Origin: Sphaeroforma sirkka
Lineage: Eukaryota; Opisthokonta; Ichthyosporea; Ichthyophonida
Length of the DNA: 45,000 bases
Assembly (NCBI GenBank): GCA_001586965.3
Contig: LUCW03001481.1
Coordinates: 257,501 to 302,500, forward strand
Reading direction: 5' to 3'
In this document: positions 19,670 to 30,226 of the stretch, in pieces
Layout of the letters: each line of letters starts with the position of its first letter
How positions within the stretch are numbered: position 1 is the stretch's first letter
Position numbers and translations under genes: made by a program
The notes under the pieces: model-generated
Databases searched by the model: none
Told to the model about the DNA's origin: nothing
What the model saw: only the letters and a program-made list of their open reading frames with translations

Positions 19670-21666
19670 CTACCGTTATGGTTTCTCAAGTGACAAGTAA
19701 AAATACACCCTGGAAGAGTACGTCTCCATCAACGACATTACCTAGGAGAAATATTGCAGGAATGGGGGTTGATAGACTGTAAATCAGCATGGGTGTCAAT
19801 TCTAGAATCGGACTATGAAGTAACAGACAAACATGCATATCTCCCGAAAAGGGCGGCAAGCTCAGACGTCCCAACAATCACACGATACAACAAGCTAGTG
19901 GGTCAGCTACGATACCTTGTAGATCAAACACGAGTGGATATATGCTTTGCAGTTTCGATTCTAAGTTGCTATCTGATAGCACCTCAGTATCACCACTTCA
20001 GAGGTGCCAGGCGCTGTTTGAAGTATATCGCTGGTACTCAGGACTTTGGACTCGAATACACGAACAAAGAACCATGTATTCCCTATCTGAGTGCAGACAG
20101 TAGCTTTGCTAGCGATGACACAACAAGATGATCCACCACCGGGCGAGTGGGCATTATAGGAGGTGCACCATTCATGTGGGAACAAACTTACAACGATTAG
20201 TATCAACGTCTACAGCAGAGGCAGAATACATTGCACATTCTGATACAGCCAAAGACGCGGTATGGGCTAGGAATCTCTTCACAGTGTAGTAAACACATCA
20301 AAATACGATACTAAAACCTACTGAGTCTCCCTGAGCTACCGTTATGGTTTCTCAAGTGACAAGTAAAAATACACCCTGGAAGAGTACGTCTCCATCAACG
20401 ACATTACCTAGGAGAAATATTGCAGGAATGGGGTTGATAGACTGTAAATCAGCATGGGTGTCAATTCTAGAATCGGACTATGAAGTAACAGACAAACATG
20501 CATATCTCCCGAAAAGGGCAGCAAGCTCAGACGTCCCAACAATCACACGATACAACAAGCTAGTGGGTCAGCTACGATACCTTGTAGATCAAACACGAGT
20601 GGATATATGCTTTGCAGTTTCGATTCTAAGTTGCTATCTGATAGCACCTCAGTATCACCACTTCAGAGGTGCCAGGCGCTGTTTGAAGTATATCGCTGGT
20701 ACTCAGGACTTTGGACTCGAATACACGAACAAAGAACCATGTATTCCCTATCTGAGTGCAGACAGTAGCTTTGCTAGCGATGACACAACAAGATGATCCA
20801 CCACCGGGCGAGTGGGCATTATAGGAGGTGCACCATTCATGTGGGAACAAACTTACAACGATTAGTATCAACGTCTACAGCAGAGGCAGAATACATTGCA
20901 CATTCTGATACAGCCAAAGACGCGGTATGGGCTAGGAATCTCTTCACAGTGTAGTAAACACATCAAAATACGATACTAAAACCTACTGAGTCTCCCTGAG
21001 CTACCGTTATGGTTTCTCAAGTGACAAGTAAAAATACACCCTGGAAGAGTACGTCTCCATCAACGACATTACCTAGGAGAAATATTGCAGGAATGGGGGT
21101 TGATAGACTGTAAATCAGCATGGGTGTCAATTCTAGAATCGGACTATGAAGTAACAGACAAACATGCATATCTCCCGAAAAGGGCGGCAAGCTCAGACGT
21201 CCCAACAATCACACGATACAACAAGCTAGTGGGTCAGCTACGATACCTTGTAGATCAAACACGAGTCGATATATGCTTTGCAGTTTCGATTCTAAGTTGC
21301 TATCTGATAGCACCTCAGTATCACCACTTCAGAGGTGCCAGGCGCTGTTTGAAGTATATCGCTGGTACTCAGGACTTTGGACTCGAATACACGAACAAAG
21401 AACCATGTATTCCCTATCTGAGTGCAGACAGTAGCTTTGCTAGCGATGACACAACAAGATGATCCACCACCGGGCGAGTGGGCATTATAGGAGGTGCACC
21501 ATTCATGTGGGAACAAACTTACAACGATTAGTATCAACGTCTACAGCAGAGGCAGAATACATTGCACATTCTGATACAGCCAAAGACGCGGTATGGGCTA
21601 GGAATCTCTTCACAGTGTAGTAAACACATCAAAATACGATACTAAAACCTACTGAGTCTCCCTGAG
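19670..21666 (+). repeat. Three tandem copies of a 665/666-bp unit: copia RT/RNase H plus the head of a Ty3 LTR
   Basis: Units are 19670-20335, 20336-21000 and 21001-21666. Each carries the copia RT/RNase H segment (ITRYNKLVGQLRYLVDQTRVDIC, then the RNase H start LSADSSFASD) and ends in the first 51 bp of the inverted family II LTR (starting at 20285, 20950 and 21616). Only the third continues into the complete LTR. I see three differences among the units: one G fewer in unit 2 (about 20433), G/A in unit 2 near 20520, and G/C in unit 3 near 21267. The duplication thus postdates the Ty3 insertion and is recent, or is an assembly artefact. Confidence 0.93.
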
Positions 21667-21795
21667 GCTCAGTGCGGTGTATTTAATCTTATATTTGATT
21701 GTCTACGTGGTCTACAAATAATTCACCTCGTGTGAATTAATTGTAAACTAATTCTAACTCCACACTGATAGTGGTTTAAGGGGACTTTTACTACA
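21616..21795 (-). repeat. 3' LTR of nested Ty3 family II element
   Basis: It is 180 bp, TGTAGTAAAC to TTTTACTACA in plus-strand reading. A polypurine tract (TTGAGGGGAG in minus-strand reading, 21796-21805) adjoins it. A 7-bp-stem palindrome AATTCAC/GTGAATT lies inside. Confidence 0.92.
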
Positions 21796-22204
21796 CTCCC
21801 CTCAAGCTCAAGCGTCACCAGTGATTGAAGAGCTTCAAAAAATAAATGACCTCTTAAACTATTGAAAATTAAACATATAAAACTAGTAGTGTAAATTAAA
21901 CAATATATATATATATATATAAACTAGTGAAATCCTTCTGCTGAGTAAGTTCGTGCCTTGGAAACTGGTCTTTTGAACCATCCCGGCTGTGCTGGTATAT
22001 TTTCACCCCCCAAAAAGCTAGGGTATCCGCTGGTATGTTTCACCCCCCATAAGCTAGGGTATCCGTTGGAGTTATACTCGCCTATGAGCTCGAGTTGTGG
22101 AATCGTCGTTCGTCTCTACACCGTGGTGAAATCTCACGAGGAGAGGCAAACTCCGATCCGGAAGTAGATAGTAGACATCTAGTGTTCATCAACGTAACGT
22201 TGAA
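21796..22204 (-). other. 3' untranslated region of family II element
   Basis: There is no coding content. It holds a TA microsatellite (about 21904-21920) and a two-copy tandem repeat of about 37 bp (about 21990-22067) rich in C on the plus strand, i.e. runs of G on the element's coding strand. Confidence 0.6.
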
Positions 22205-23269
22205 TTATTGGTGTTGTGCCGTTTTCTTCTTCTGGCGAGTCTGCTCGGCTTTGTGGTATGCAGCGATATCATTCGGATCGTCAAAAGCTTCGGCTGATTT
22301 CCAAGTTGGATCACCTTCCCGCTAGCGAACCAAGTATTCTGTATTTCCTGTGGAATCATTCTGTCTATGTCGAATGATGTATCGGAACGAGGAACTATCC
22401 TGCCACATATGATCCTCTAAAGGTTTTTCGGTGGCACTATGGACTAATCGCAAAAGCTCCACTCTAACTGGTTCACCTTTGAAAGTATCTGGAAGTGAAC
22501 CATCCTTGTGTGTCAGTTCATATCCTTGTCCCTGTCTGGTATTGACAACGTATGGTCCAAACATTGGTCGCATTGCTTTGGTTGTGCGACCTTCGGACCG
22601 TACCATTACCATATCCCCTGGTTGAAAGGCGATAAAATCGTAAGCATGGAGGCGGTCAAACCGCCTGGATAGTGTGTCTGTGTATTTCTGCGTGACCTTG
22701 TAGAGCGTCGGCAAGATAGTGTCGTGCAAACGATCCAGCCGGTGTACCCAAGCCTCATTGGTGACCAGCTGATTCCCAAGGTCATCAGTGAAGTCAGCAA
22801 ACGGAACATGACGACGACCGAAGTAAGCACTGAATGGTGCTGTCTTGTGTCGCCGAGATATTCGGAGGTTCTGGCACAGCATAATAAGTGGTAGTCGGAT
22901 ATCCCATGACGTAGGTAAAGATTCACATAGCTTGCGAACTCCTTCGTGTTTGTCTCTGTGTCCGTGCGCTGCTCCCAGAACCTGAGGACGATATGGTGGC
23001 GACTTCGCATGCATCACTCCAACTTCTTGAGTTATTAATTTAAAAATCTTGTTCGAAAACTCGCCTCCCTTGTCTGATTGGATTTTCCTGGGAAAACCAT
23101 GTTCTCCAAACACCTCCATAAGTTTCGATGTCACCACTTCTGCTGACTTTGTTGCCGTTGCTCTCAAATCGAGTACCCCGTTGCTATATCTAAGACGTGC
23201 AATATATATCGATTTCCTGCTGCTGAAACTAGTGGCATTGGAATCATGTCGACTTGAATACGATCCCAC
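22205..23269 (-). pseudogene. pol: Family II integrase core/C-terminus and chromodomain
   Basis: The minus-strand frame 23269-22322 contains ATATKSAEVVTSKLMEVFG, the second catalytic Asp in IQSDKGGEFSNKIF, and PPYRPQVLGAAHGHRDKH, where the expected Glu of G-A-A-E is His, so the catalytic triad is broken. Then come the C-terminal domain (FIAFQPGDMVMVRSEGR...FGPYVVNTRQGQGYEL) and a chromodomain (FRYIIRHRQNDSTGNTEYLVR). Its conserved Trp codon is TAG (22322-22324); beyond it the same frame continues with REGDPTW and AEAFDDPNDI to a stop at 22205-22207. Confidence 0.87.
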
Positions 23270-23985
23270 GGATACTTTGCCGTTTTATTAATCATCGGGT
23301 GAAATCCCTTTCGAAACACCCTCTGTCCTAGACATGTGCGACAGTTTCTCCTAACTGTTTGTGCAAGTTCCAGAGCGTTAGACCACAAATGTCCGTTCTG
23401 CTGTAGTTGAGCAACTGTATCCTCTGCTCTATGATGCCCAATCTCATGCTGACACAAGGTGAGCTGTGTGCGACGGCTTATCTCTTCCTCATCTGGAGAA
23501 TCCGTCATGGCTACTTCCGAGGTAGCGATCGATACTAGCCGAGACGTATCTAATGGGGTGACTTTCGATACCGAGGACGGTTCGGCATATCCCAATCGTG
23601 CTGAAAACGTCGCTGGAAGGCTGTAACCATTGCGTGGGCCTATTCTGGCAATGACTGTGTGACCCCATGGTGTCTTGCCACTCGCATACTTTCCGTATTT
23701 GAGGAAGGAGTGGGCTGTCCTTGGAACTAATACTGGGTCCCTTTGTAGAAGCGACTTGAATAACTGGAACCAAGGCTCGTGGGGCGCCCACGGTAGACAC
23801 ACCGTAGCTGTGGCCCTCTCTGATCGTATCTTGCGCAACATTCTATGGATTAATCTCCATGGTGGGTTCATCCACCCAGCTATATCTTTCCAACAATGTG
23901 CAAACGCTTCAACCCTGTCATCGTCGGTGTAGTAGCGTGGCAAATGGTGATCTTGTCGCGAAGCGAAGACATCAACATATTCTCA
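23164..23985 (-). pseudogene. pol: Family II Dam-like domain and integrase zinc domain
   Basis: Reading leftward from about 23985: V-D-V-F-A-S-R, H-H-L-P-R-Y-Y, then EAFAHCW and GWMNPPW (N-P-P-W at 23857-23868), then ATATVCLPWAPHEPWFQLF. This is the same module order as in family I and in the DIRS-type Dam-like domain. After a linker, the integrase zinc motif follows (H-E-I-G-H-H and NCRTCLGQ) and the core begins with WDRIQVDMIPMP (first catalytic Asp). A frameshift near 23190-23270 separates it from the rest of integrase. The RNase H C-terminus upstream has been deleted, so the Dam-like module joins directly after RWHPTDYG. Confidence 0.85.
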
Positions 23986-25236
23986 CCCATAATCCGTTGG
24001 ATGCCATCGTTGTAGCATCGGATTCAGCTTTAGCTGTGTGTTCATATACACCAAAGCTTTATGATCAGTCAAAACTGAAAAGCGTTGACCTTCGAGATGA
24101 TCCCGAAAGTGTGTGAGACCGTATACCAAGGCCAATAATTCCTTAATGGGTGATGCGTAATTGCGCTGTGCTGCGTTGAGGGTCTTGCTGAAGAACATTA
24201 GGTATTGCTTCTTCCCTTCTATGGTCTGGAACAATGCACCTCCAATACCGTAGTCGCTTGCATCCGTTTCGAGTTGTAAAGGTACTTCGTCGACGTGAAA
24301 TTTAAGCACTACTGCCTCAACTATGGCTTGCTTCATGGCATCCCAAGCTTGCTGGTGTCTCTGTTCCCACCTGTCTCCAATGATTTCCTTAGGCCTCAGT
24401 CTTACGAATTCCCGGAGTGGGGCAACTACCTCTGCAAAGTTTGGTAGGTGCTCGTGAAGAAAGTTGGCTAATCCCAAGGCCGATGCAATATCTTTGTACT
24501 TATTCGGGGTTGGCCGGTCAATGAGCTTGGCCTGCTTTTCATGGCAAATATCAATTCCGGCCTTCGCTGCCTTAAAATGTATGAGTACCTTATAGAACCA
24601 ACGTACCATCCACGACTCATCTAGTCCTGTGACATGGGCGTTCTTCAGTGCCTCTTCTAACGCCCCTCGTGTGTCTCTATCGGCTGTGCTGCTTAATTGA
24701 TAACGGTCTAAAGGCCAATCGGGCCATGTCCGTGGCTCCGGAGCTCTGTTCTTCCTGATAGCTTCCAATTGAGTATTCAACGCTCCTTTCAGTGTATCGA
24801 TCGTGGACGTTAGTAATGTACATCTTGGGACATCGTAGTTTCCCTGTGCTCGACAAAGTTCATCCACAAAGAAAGATATATTCCCTTCGAGGTGTTGACA
24901 CATGGCTCGGCGATGCTCGTTCCACTGTGCTGGTGTCATGACCGGCTCTCTAGCCTGTTCGTCTTTGTGTGGTCGTTTTCTGCTGCCATGAATATTATGG
25001 TCGTCGACGTCCCTAGACTTGCGCTTACCGTCGTCGACGTAACTAGCCTTGCGCATATCCTGCAACGATCGCGCGAAGTCTCGGTGCTGTCCGCTGAGTT
25101 CCCATCGTCTACGTAGTTGTTCTCGTTCGGCTTCCCTACGATAATCCCCATGTGGGTCGCTCAAATATTGCTCTAACTGTCGGCCCCTGATTTCGTCAGA
25201 TTTTTGCTGACGATTGCCCGTGGCCCACCCTGACAT
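23983..25236 (-). pseudogene. gag-pol: Gag joined in frame to RT C-terminus and RNase H by internal deletion
   Basis: The 417-residue frame has a charged, helical gag region in residues 1 to about 220 (RREAEREQLRRRWELSGQ, FFVDELCRAQGNYDV, SWMVRWFYKVLIHF). At about residue 225 it changes to an RT C-terminus (DRPTPNKYKDIASALGLANFLHEHLPNF), then RNase H with LETDASDYGIGG, IKELLALVYGL and LTDHKALVYM. It lacks the last acidic motif, ending at QRWHPTDYG. The gag knuckles, protease and RT catalytic core are absent, so the deletion happened to keep the frame. The first Met is internal: gag begins in another frame upstream (25778). Confidence 0.83.
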
Positions 25237-25778
25237 ATTGCTATGCCATTGGATTGGTCGCTCATCCCCGTTGCCTGCGATGGAATCCTGACTTGCACTG
25301 GTGAAACTCCCCGATCGAGTTCGCTTTCGAGTGAAAACTCGTTCAGGTGCTCGGTGAAAAGACTGCCATAAAAAGGTCTATCACCCGCTGAATGAATGCC
25401 CGAGGTACCTCGGACGTTGGCTACCCTGTGTCGCCCAGCTGCTGGTTCAGCAGACTTTGAACGACTAGTATGCCTAATCACAAATTGCACCTTACTGTCT
25501 TCTGGATCTGCTCTCCCTCTTGCCGATAAGCGAGACCCGTGCCCCAACTGATGTTGCCTGCTTGCTGCCTGGCGCATGTCTTGGTCTGTCTGTTCATATC
25601 GCGGTTGTTTATCGCTTCGACGCGATGCTACTGTCTGGCGCGAAGAAGCTGTGCCTCCTTGGTGGGTCTGCTCGAAACCTGACAAGGATATCTGGGTTGC
25701 TTTGCCGTCGCGACGAGTGCGTTGAGGGCTGCGGGGTGCTGGACGCATAGGCATCTTGATGTTAAGACTTCGATGCAT
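25173..25778 (-). pseudogene. gag: Family II gag N-terminal part
   Basis: The minus-strand frame starts at the ATG at 25778 (MHRSLNIKMPMRPAPRSPQRTRR) and gives 201 residues rich in Arg, Ser, Gln and Asp (QTDQDMRQAASRQHQL). It ends at 25173. A shift near 25240-25200 moves translation into the frame that continues to 23983. It has no recognised domain; assignment rests on its place just before the gag/RNase H frame within the element. Confidence 0.7.
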
Positions 25779-27349
25779 GGCTTTGTGTTGTTGATGAATA
25801 GTTGGTCCAGATTGAAGGAATGTCGGCTATTATATAATAGTTGAACTCAGCTATTTGTGTTACACACTTTCTTCCGCCGTTCTCCTTTCGTGATACCAAA
25901 ATAGCTAATTATCATTGAATCATGTCGGTGTCTACGAGGTCTGCATGCGGGTCCTTGAAAACTCGTTGCGCTCGAAAACAGCTTGCTCCTTAATGATTGC
26001 TAATCATTTTTTTTGGTTTGGTTTTGTAAATAAGTACTCGTTTTACTCTCCTTTGCTCTGCCTATAGGAGTAATTAAGAGTTGCTGATAGTCTCGAAGCG
26101 TGTTCAATGATCAACCGCCTGTCGTGTTTTAGCGTTCTGAATGCTCTTTTAATCCAACCTTCGGACCACTGTACTCCAACATAAAATCAAACCCGAGGCC
26201 TGCAGCCAGTAAGTTCAGGAAGGTTCACAAGTATAATCTTGAAGCCCAAGGTAATTACATCGGGTTTGAAGTTGGAAAACCAAGAACAAATTCCCTATTC
26301 AGACCAACTTGAGTGTACTTGCACGATGCCTGATAGGTGCTGTCTACTCGTGCAGGTACTATTTCTTCTGTTCCTTGCAAGAGTCCTCTGCATCTTGACG
26401 ATTCGCCTTATACGTCGGCGATAACGTTCTCGTTCTCCTTAGTTTTCACCAACAATCATTCAACCGTACCATGCTACTTGCTGGTCCTACGGCTAATTCA
26501 CTTACGTTGACATCCTTGCTCTAGAATGAAAATTCAAGCATGAATATATATATTGATATTTGTGTATATATATGAAAGTATATTCTAGCTTATAACATCG
26601 GTTAATTTGTCTTGTGGTTGTGTGTTGGTCGCGGGTTCAATACTCTCCGTGATGTTTTTTCTTCTATGCTTTCATGACCATCGAAGTTCGCGCATGCAAC
26701 GATGGCCAAACATTCGACTCGGAGGTATCTTCGAAAAATTGATCTTCTTACCATAATTGATTACCAAAACTTGCTCCAGTAGTTGATATTTGTTGGAAAT
26801 ACGAGTTGAAATCGCATTCTTTCTGTCTCAGTTTCTCCCAAACTGTGCCTAGCTCCTCTTCTGCATTGCTAATCGTCTCACGTGCGCTTAATTCACTCGT
26901 TTCCATTCTACGTCGCCTGACACTGTCGATTCTACATTTCTACCTACTTTTCTTGATCACCTTTATTAACCCATTGTCGTCGCTGTACTCGCCCACACCT
27001 ATGAAAATCTGCCATGTTGACCTTCTCTACGCCAAATTACGTTTTTCTATACCTCTAACTGCGATACTGCATCATGTTCGTGTTGTGCGGACTGACTAGG
27101 CCAATCAAAACATTGTTCAAACGATTAGTCAGAGGGAGACCTTGATTGCCAACGACGGCCTGAAAAATCACATTGGAATTGAACTGTGCTCGGAAGACTT
27201 TGCTCCTGTCGTAATTTGCAAGCTCCTTTCAGCTATCCGGTTCTGAGGGAGATCAACTCCTGTAATTTGTCAATAAAACGAATTTCTCCGTCCACTATTA
27301 TCCTCGAGATAAAATCGAATAATACACCTAAAGTCACTAGTCGTAAAAA
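25779..27349 (-). other. Leader region of family II element, no gene recognised
   Basis: This 1.57 kb between the 5' LTR and gag has no long minus-strand frame. The 110 bp next to the LTR (27240-27349) match the leader of copy G (30407-30535). A plus-strand frame at 26806-27099 has no recognisable feature and was not accepted. A TA-rich run lies at about 26540-26585. No TGG-type primer site follows the LTR. Confidence 0.5.
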
Positions 27350-27530
27350 TGTGGAAAACACATAAAAAATACGATACTAAAACCTACTGAGTCTCCCTGA
27401 GGCTCAGTGCGGTGTATTTATTCTTATATTTGATTGTCTACGTGGTCTACTAATAATTCACCTCGTGTGAATTAATTGTAAACTAGTTCTAACTCCACAC
27501 TGATAGTGGTTTAAGGGGACTTTCACTACA
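27350..27530 (-). repeat. 5' LTR of nested Ty3 family II element
   Basis: It is 181 bp, about 96 percent alike to 21616-21795. Plus-strand reading begins TGTGGAAAACAC and ends TTTCACTACA, immediately followed by the ACAG duplication. Confidence 0.92.
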
Positions 27531-27806
27531 ACAGAATTTGGCATTCCGCTCGTAGAACCCACCACTATAGAACAGGACAACAAGTCAGCAATACTGATAT
27601 GAAATGGTATCACAAAATCCCGCCGTACAAAACATGTCGATCTACGATATCATCACATCAGGGAACTCACATCGAACAACACCATCAAGCTAAAATACAT
27701 ACCATTAGAACAGAAACTCAGTGATTTCTTCACGAAGCCACTCAGCCGAGATAAGTTTACCGACATACGCGACAGACTAATGACTCGGATGCCAGTATCA
27801 ACATAG
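27531..27806 (+). pseudogene. pol: Copia RNase H C-terminus, resuming after the nested element
   Basis: The translation reads EFGIPLVEPTTIEQDNKSAI, KHVDLRYHHIRE, KLKYIPLEQKLSDFFTKPLSRDKF: the standard copia RNase H end (E-D-N/Q-D-N-K-S-A, KHIDxRYHxIRE, and DxxTKPL). A TGA breaks it near 27599. It joins the RNase H part at 21001-21615 once the Ty3 element is removed. Confidence 0.88.
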
Positions 27807-28603
27807 TTCAACTTATAATAAAGTAACCATACTTAGGATAATAGCCAGACCACAGCATAAGAGCCGCACATTCCAAGACCCAAGAGAAAATCTTAGCCTC
27901 ACAGTCTCCGAGTCACAGCCTCTCAGGCCATATCACAAAGTCAAACCAATATGCGACAACGCAGAAAGGAGCTGTGTAGTAAGTATACGCAAGATAACTG
28001 TATCTCAACGTTCTCCCTCCTCAGGGAGGGGGACATTGTTCATTTATTAGTAATTATAAACAGTAATCCTAAAATGACTGACTCTTAAATGAGTCATTAG
28101 TCATGTGCTGTAAAACCAGCAAAACCCTAAAACCCAGTTTATCAGATTATTCTGATAAACTGTAAAACTTGTAATAAACCTAAAATAATCAAATAAATCT
28201 AAGTACTTGTATTCTGACCACAGCTGTCCCCCAGTTTCCACGCCACAGTCCACACCGATTCAGTAAGCAAAATGTATTTTTTCAAGACCTGGGAAATTGT
28301 GATGCCTGCCCCCGTACAGAAGATTATCCACGCCTGTCGTGAAGCCTGTCACTGTACAGGAGATCGTCGTACTCTTCAGAAAAGTCAATGTTTTCAACAA
28401 TTTTCAGGAGACAATCCTTAACAGCACCAATTCGTAAACATCTTCGACAAATATACATTGGTTCAACGCTTATCGCCCAATCCATCTACAGAGTCAACAA
28501 TTTCACAATCCTGGTCTTGAGTCTTCAACCTTCATTAGTCTTCAGTTTCCAATTTTCAGCCTTCAAACTTCAGCCCTTGTTGATTGTAAAATTGAGGGGG
28601 GAG
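27807..28603 (+). other. Copia 3' untranslated region and polypurine tract
   Basis: No gene is present. A CCCTCCTCAGGGAGGG hairpin lies at about 28015-28031. The polypurine tract TTGAGGGGGGAG (28592-28603) directly precedes the 3' LTR. A frame at 28388-28606 has no recognisable feature. Confidence 0.65.
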
Positions 28604-29154
28604 TGAGAGACTACAGGTCTCAGGCCAGATTTTACAGCAAGAAACCATCTTTGGTTTATGGAAGTCATCAGAGTCAGCTCATTCCCGAGAGCTAAGTCAT
28701 TAGAGTTAGATCACTCCCGAGAGCTAGTCAAGTTGCTCAAATTACTCTCAAGAGTTGAGTTATCACTTAATTAACTTCCGAGAGCAGATTCAGTTTCTCA
28801 ACCGATTCCCGAGAATGAATCAAGCCTGTCAACCGCAACATTCTAATAATAGCTGCGGTTCTATGTGAGTCACAACCTATGCGGAAAGGCACCATGTGAT
28901 CAGCGTGAGATTTAGTTGCAGAGAAGTTGAAATAGAAAAGCATCGAAGTGTTAAAGTGTTCTGCATAAGAGAAGTTGAAATAGAAAAGCATCGAAGTGTT
29001 AAAGTGTTCTGCATAAGGTTTCTCATATTGACCATATGAGTTTTTACCCTGACCAACCCAAGCGGTTGAACACTAGCACGAACACCTTAGGTATAAAACC
29101 AAAGGTGAGGTCAGAAATAAATATATACATTTGCACTTTATTTAAAGTCTAACA
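28604..29154 (+). repeat. 3' LTR of the copia element, with a 48-bp tandem duplication
   Basis: It begins TGAGAGACTACAGG and ends GTCTAACA. Relative to the 5' LTR it has a 48-bp tandem duplication (28921-28968 and 28969-29016) and lacks about 15 bp near its end, between two CTA repeats. Confidence 0.9.
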
Positions 29155-30226
29155 CCTTCGTCCGGTGGTACCATAATGGATACCAACAGTTCCGGTCGTG
29201 GGTCGGTTGAGAAAAGGTGGACTATCATCTCGCTCTGCTCCTTCCACGTTTTCCTCTTTGTTATAGCAACCTTCGCCTTCTCCAACTTATTTTACTTATA
29301 AGATGATGGCTTCAAACTCTGTTGCGCAGCCTCAAACCAGAGGTTCTTATATAAATTGTTTGATCAAATTCCTTTGACGATCTCGACAACAACGCTAAGT
29401 TACTCGTATCGATAGGGTCCTTTCGGTCTTTTCGTTCTGGACGATGCGTAATGGATATCTTACCTATGTCTTTGATAAACTTTTGCTGACCACAGTATTC
29501 TCAGCGTGTATGATGTGTAGCTCCGTATCGATCTTGGATTGTAACTGCCTTGCCATTGTCATTCGCAAACTGGCTTACTCAATCTTCCCTTATCCATTGC
29601 TAGCGTCGCCTCTTCTTTTGCATTAAGCATCCGAGCTGTGAAGTCAGCAATCTTCCTGTCACTCTCCGAAATCTCGTCCACCGGGGCGTCCGTCTCCTTT
29701 GAGCCATGCAGTCACTGGTCATCCCTATCGTCATCGTCATCCTTCGGATCCTTCCTTCTCGTAGCCATCGCCGTCGTCTTGGACTCAATCTTCCCTGATC
29801 CATTGCTAGCGTCGCCTCTATTTTGCATTAAGCATCCGAGCTGTGAAGTCAGCAATCTTCCTGTCACTCTCCGAAATCTCGTCCAGCGGGGCGTCCATCT
29901 CCTTTGAGCCATGTAGTCACTGGTCATCCCCATCGTCATCGTCATCCTTCGAATCCTTACTTCTCGTAGCCATCGCCGTCGTCTTGGCACAAGCTCGCCA
30001 AGGGACACGCCAAGCTGGCCAACGTACCAAAAATAGAACAAATGACCTACTTGATGGAGAACCACCCGTCAAGCCCACGAACGTTGCCAGACGGACGCTG
30101 AGTTTCAGCAGAACCTTTTGAACCATTGCATAGTACAGCTGCTAGAAGAGACTTTGAGTCCGCGCACATACAAGCGCATGCTACAGCTACACCCGAAATG
30201 TCAACCAATGGAAACACACGAACTTC
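29155..30226 (-). pseudogene. gag: Ty3 copy D gag, 5' part displaced by the copia insertion
   Basis: Minus-strand reading begins MATRSKDSKDDDDDGDD near 29977 and contains DEISESDRKIADFTARMLN twice, because of a 206-bp tandem duplication (29581-29786 and 29787-29991). Near 29155-29260 it reads a capsid-like helix pattern (WKEQSEMIVHLFSTDP) resembling the family I capsid (LKDKQMMNAFIHFCEP in copy B), and this would run on at 15548 in the site without the copia element. Several stops and no LTR at its own 5' end; it is cut at 30226 by copy G. Confidence 0.6.
29581..29991. repeat. Two tandem copies of a 206-bp unit in copy D gag
   Basis: AATCTTCCCT starts at 29581 and again at 29787, and the GCCGTCGTCTTGG end is present in both. 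The copies differ at about a dozen positions, so this duplication is older than the 666-bp triplication. Confidence 0.88.

Larger units (their letters stand above)
21616..27530 (-). mobile_element. Ty3 family II element nested in the copia element
   Basis: The LTRs at 27350-27530 (5') and 21616-21795 (3') differ at about seven positions (roughly 4 percent). ACAG flanks the element on both sides (21612-21615 and 27531-27534), and copia RNase H resumes right after. Reading leftward: leader, gag, a large deletion, RT C-terminus, RNase H (truncated), Dam-like domain, integrase and chromodomain. Protease and most of RT are missing. Stops and shifts occur at several points, so the element is dead but structurally clear. 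Confidence 0.92.
15549..29154 (+). mobile_element. Ty1/copia element, interrupted by a Ty3 insertion and an internal triplication
   Basis: It is bounded by LTRs at 15549-16065 and 28604-29154. The inner order is gag, protease remnant, integrase, RT, RNase H, the copia order with integrase before RT. Flanks are TCTTC on the left (15544-15548) and CCTTC on the right (29155-29159), a probable 5-bp duplication with one difference. A Ty3 family II element sits in RNase H (21616-27530), and a 666-bp segment ending in that LTR is present three times (19670-21666). Without these the element would be about 6.4 kb. All genes are broken. Confidence 0.9.

Noticed and set aside
26600..26660. tRNA-like T-arm (GCGGGTTCAATACTC)
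   Set aside because: No A-box, no acceptor pairing and no anticodon arm could be folded around it.
29160..29215. tRNA-like stretch after the copia LTR
   Set aside because: It resembles parts of a tRNA by eye but lacks a B-box and cloverleaf pairing, and it reads as gag on the minus strand.
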